A stretch of DNA of 64,000 bases from Cliona cf. orientalis (lineage: Eukaryota; Porifera; Demospongiae; Clionaida; Clionaidae), in assembly GCA_963930775.1 (NCBI GenBank), contig OZ005704.1, forward strand, positions 682,001 to 746,000. Direction: 5' to 3'. Position numbers and translations under genes: made by a program. Under the pieces are notes generated by a model. The model was not told where the DNA came from. It worked only from the letters and a program-made list of their open reading frames with translations, and searched no databases. Positions 60,220-64,000 of this stretch are shown piece after piece; position 1 is the first letter of the stretch, and each line of letters starts with the position of its first letter.

Positions 60220-63050
60220 CTGTGAGTGGAAGGAGAGAGGAAGACACCGATCGCCATGACACACTAACTCACCTAGCTAGTCTAGTAAGTAGACAACATT
60301 ATTGTAGCTACTCCCTAGTTGTTAATCATACTAAGTAGGTAACTTGCATTAAGTCTATTAATGTTGTTATTGTTAATTTAAAGGAATTTTAATCTTATCA
60401 CCATGGCAACAATAGTGAGTAATAATGATTGATTAATTGTACCGGGCAAGGTACAAGTTGTGGTAAAATTCAATGTTGTCATGGCAACCACATTAATTAC
60501 TGGATGCTATTAAAGTTAATTAACGCTGCTAGGTAATAGCTGTATTTCGCCAAGGGCATAGCTAGCTATTGCCTTAGGCTATGGCGGTTTCAAAAAGAAG
60601 CCCAAAGCTGTTGGTTCAAGGCAGAGCTGGTTTGTAAGCTACTTTTAATTCAAAAACGCTTGCTTGTCTGTTTGTTTTGGAGAGCAGGCTACTGTTCTTG
60701 CTATCAACGACGCCCTTTCCATGAAGGTGTGGCGGTACGTATGTACGCAGTTAAAAAGCAATTTTTACAATAATATAGGCTCTGGCCTAAGGCTTTTTAA
60801 AACTGAGAGTGGTGAATTGCACCAGCCTGTGAACTGAAGGTACCCAAGTAAGAGTACATCCCATATATTTTTTTACATTTTGTGGCTATTAAACAATTAG
60901 CAGGATAATGCATACACGGCTAAAAGAATGGGGGGTTCGTGCTCAAAATTATATAATTTACAACTTGGCAAAATAACTAAGCTTACACGTACCATTTTCC
61001 TTTAATAAAATTTAATGTGTCCACGAATAGTGCGATATCGTCGAGCCTCTCAGTATAGTGTCACGTCTATCATGTCACGACACAGAACTTTAACTATTTT
61101 CACTTTTTACTTGCAAAATAAACACTGCCAGTAAACATGCAGCTGCCAGAAATTAAACATCCCACCGCGTACATAATATCAAACTTGATTGGCCAATACC
61201 AGCTAGCCCCACCCAACTATGCACATGTGCATATGCACGAGCAATGCCCAGAGCTAGCTAGCGAGCTACACCCTCCACAATTTTGCGCGTGCACAGCGCG
61301 CGCATAGAGGAAAGTACGAGTTCGAGTTTAGTTCACCAGACCTTAGACTATGGCCAGACTACTAGCGCCAAATTCACGTACTAAAGATATTCAAGGTCAT
61401 ATCTTTTATCCTTCCTGAATAAAGCCTTGCACCCATCATCACTCATGGAACAGCTTCCTAGGTACACTTTGAATTGTCTACAATGGGTGAGAAAGTAGCC
61501 CACAGAAATACAATCTGCTGGACTGAGGCTGATCTCCTGTAGACCTCCCAGCTCTCCTTTGAGTTCCTTGGCTACCAGCTGACACAGAGTCTCATCTTGA
61601 GCTTCAAAGAGACAGTGTAGCAATGAGAGAAGAAGCGGTTGGGATTTGTGGCCCAAGCTGGAGCCACCTGAATCCAGATCAGAGTTGGTACCAGAATGAG
61701 GTGTTAATACTGTCGCTTTCTTTTCTTCCATGCACTTCCGTACAACTTGGACAACGATTTCATCAATTCCTTGTGTTTTAAGTTTAGTTTTGGCAGCATA
61801 AAACTGGAACACAGCACTAAAGCGAGCCCGACCAAAGAGTTCCTTGAACTGTGCCACCTGCTCACTTGGATCCATCTTGGTAGCCATATGAATGGCTGCC
61901 AACAGTTCCTGTATGGAAAGATGGAGGAAGTTGTAGGAGTGTGACGTTCCATCACTAGCAAAGCTTTCTACTCCCTGAAGTAAACCAAGAGTGTTGAAAC
62001 TACGTTTAAGGTTTTCAAAGGTTATGTGGTCTTCTATCACTCCCTTGTATGCGATCTCGCAAATGCATTCAAACTGATTTCGAATAGCAGTTGGGAGCTC
62101 ATCCAGTGACTCTATTCTAGGTATACAAAGTTGCTCCTCCTTCTTTTTCAGATGCCGAAGTATGCAGTTACGGATAAGTGCAGAGAAAATGCCAAATTGA
62201 GTATGTGGAAGTTCACCATCACACTTGAAAATGTGGACCAGGATGCTGGCATTCAAAGGCAAGTAGCAGCTGCCTTCTACAACTGGGTTTTCTTTGATTC
62301 TTTGCTGCAGTTCCTTAACCTTGCCATGATCGTCTCCCAAGCATCCAGTAAAATAATTCTGCAGTTCAGCTTTTGTGAACCCCAAGATTTCAATTCGAAA
62401 TTTAACAAGCTCATGAAGTTTCGTTGACGAGATGGGGCGAGATGTGATGACCACAGAGCTTTTGTGTAGTTTATTGAGTTGTAATATGTCTCTGATGATG
62501 GAATGGCGTTGTGATTTCTCTGGTAGCTCATCCCAGCCATCAAAAATGAAGAGAACACCTTCTCCATCACGAGCAGTTATTTCCTTCTCTGCATTTTGTC
62601 CCATTGTGCTGTCTCGTTTTGGTAATAAGTCAGCTATGCTCTTGGCATTTTGAACTATTTCTTCACGCAATTTCACCAGTATGACTTGACTGTATTCTTT
62701 CAATAATCGACCAGCTACCCACTCATGGCAAATGTGCAGAGAGAGGGTACTCTTTCCACATCCTGGGGCTCCTTCAATCAATATTTTCTTTTGTTCAGGT
62801 TTTTCAAAGATTTTTTTAAGTGTGACGGGAACCTTTCTTCGTAAAATATCATCTATCTTGCCTGTAATAGTCTCACGTGTGAAATGATCATCAATATTTC
62901 TTCGCTGCACTTGTTCTGGCATGATCATTGCCAAACTAAATACTTTTTCAGTTACCGGAGGAGGCCAGTCGTCATCGCCACTAAAGCTAGCTTGAGTCTT
63001 GGCTTTGTAGAGTGATTTCAAGTGCCCAGTAAACTCTTCTAACTTGTTAT
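59585..63050 (-). CDS. NACHT-LRR gene NLR-B (5' end outside window)
   Basis: A NACHT exon of 1669 bp (63050-61382) is followed by three LRR exons (60219-60136, 60033-59950, 59847-59764) and a cap exon (59669-59585), all in compatible phases. The NACHT part starts DNKLEEFTGHLKSLYKA with no death-fold domain. It has Walker A EGAPGCGKST, Walker B VLFIFDGWDEL, sensor-like VITSRPIS and the helical region SYNFLHLSIQELLAAIHMATK. The exon has an acceptor TTTGCAG and enters in phase 1, as in NLR-A, so upstream leader and TM exons are expected beyond 64000. It is a paralogue of NLR-A and the intact source of the fragment at 44096-44582. The frame is open throughout. Confidence 0.88.
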
Positions 63051-63084
63051 CTGCAAACAGGGTATTAAACATAAATTTCATCAT

Positions 63085-64000
63085 GCTAAGCTATAGTATT
63101 CACCATACAGCGAGCTAATAGCATCATCATGCACTCATTAAAGTAGCTCACAATAATATTGCAATATTATAGCTTTAGAAATTGTTTATGGATTACGTAC
63201 ACATGCACATCCTCTATACTGTTCTTAGTCACATGTTATTATGTGTATAGTCATTTCTACAAGCTAACATACAATAAATAATTTTTCAGGGGCGGCTGAG
63301 GGTAGGTCAGTTTGGGGGGGGGGGGGGGGGCAGTCAGGCACCCAAAAGTTTTATAACAAATGTCATTATATATTTAGTACAGTTCAGTAAAGAGCTTGTA
63401 GCTAGCTAGTTAGGTCCGCCTTCATGGCTGTTACATAATTTTTGGAATTTTGGTTCAACGAACTTGAACTGATGATAGTAGGTGAGTTAATTGCCAGAAA
63501 TACAGTGTACATGCATCATAATAATAATGTAGGCCTAACTATAGCCATCCAGTTTGGGGGGGCAAGGCCCACTGATCTTAACTTTGGGGGGGGGGGGGGG
63601 GGGGGGGGGGCGATTGCCCCCCCTGCCCCCCCCCCCTGTTCCGCCTCCCCTGTTTTTGATAACCAATTCAGTGTCGACTGGAGAAACTGCTGATCGCTTC
63701 CTTGGCCTGTATAGGCTGAGCCTCATGCAAATATGTCAATCCAAATCACGAGCATTGCGTTTTATTATTATGACATTGTAAGCATATTAATGGGGCTGTT
63801 TATTAGCCTAAGGGTGATTACATGTACACATTATACAATCCAAATAATCAGCTATCATATTATAATAATTATAGTACTACCTGCTGGATGATTCAATGCA
63901 ATTTGCTTGGCCAGGATTTATTTTATAGGATTTATTTTCGCCAATATGGTAAAGGTCACCGTATTAGTATTAAGGCCACTCCAATATGATTCACTGTTTC
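63085..64000. other. Upstream intron or flank of NLR-B
   Basis: No exon seen. It contains G17 (63314-63330), G25 (63586-63610) with adjoining C runs, and at 63931-63978 the block shared with the NLR-A TM-NACHT intron. Confidence 0.55.

Larger units (their letters stand above)
56670..61840. repeat. Segmental duplication, copy II
   Basis: Partner of 38218-44565. It contains about 2.9 kb of non-coding DNA (56670-59584), the shorter LRR array and the NACHT 3' part, which here continues into a full NACHT exon. Differences include the extra hairpin at 58390-58473, absence of the 164-bp copy I insertion, and three instead of six internal LRR cassettes. Confidence 0.9.

Overview
This is a compact, gene-dense animal genome segment with short introns, head-to-head gene pairs, frequent poly-G/C and (AG)n tracts, and many small inverted-repeat elements. 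The gene content points to an early-branching metazoan. It has a HAP2/GCS1 gamete fusogen, metazoan-type SPRTN, ARID4 and RCCD1, metazoan-type carotenoid oxygenases carrying PDPCKT, and duplicated NACHT-LRR genes built from LRR exon cassettes. My inference is a demosponge, possibly a haplosclerid such as Amphimedon. Exons were assigned by eye from GT/GC-AG sites, reading phase and remembered protein families, so no alignment score is given.

Left part (1-29.6 kb), host genes. A C-terminal exon of an unknown gene (1-105, +) converges on SPRTN (314-2281, -). SPRTN is head-to-head with HAP2 (2420-6471, +) across 138 bp. A divergent G-alpha lacking its catalytic residues follows (6622-8533, +). 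ARID4, a chromatin scaffold, fills 8.9-21.6 kb on the minus strand. It diverges from an uncharacterised gene (22346-26114, +), which may be a TOPOVIBL-like protein. A DUF445 membrane protein (26387-28318, -) and intronless RCCD1 (28474-29604, -) come next.

Middle part (29.6-38.2 kb), a tandem duplication. RCCD1 is head-to-head with a carotenoid cleavage oxygenase (BCO1). The unit 'RCCD1 5' end + BCO' was duplicated, giving an RCCD1 relic and a second, apparently intact, 543-aa oxygenase with a mitochondrial-like leader (BCO2). BCO1 carries two disruptions near its 3' end and looks like a pseudogene. Further BCO/RCCD1 fragments lie at 55.3-56.1 kb.

Right part (38.2-64 kb), a NACHT-LRR locus in two segmental copies. 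Segment 38218-44565 is repeated at 56670-61840. The most interesting gene is on the minus strand, 51206 to 41674. Its exons, joined in compatible phases, would encode a signal-peptide leader, a 2A ribosome-skipping motif (GDIETNPGP), a second hydrophobic leader immediately after the skip site, a short Ser/Gly-rich ectodomain, a transmembrane helix with a Cys cluster, a NACHT ATPase, and six variable LRR cassettes plus a cap. A second NACHT-LRR gene (63050-59585, -) runs off the right edge at its 5' end. The two LRR arrays have nearly identical introns but vary at a few predicted surface codons, which suggests rapid cassette amplification and diversification of an innate-immune-type receptor. 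The remaining intergenic DNA is mostly small non-autonomous elements, including a set with 8-9 bp target duplications and TAG...CTA ends.
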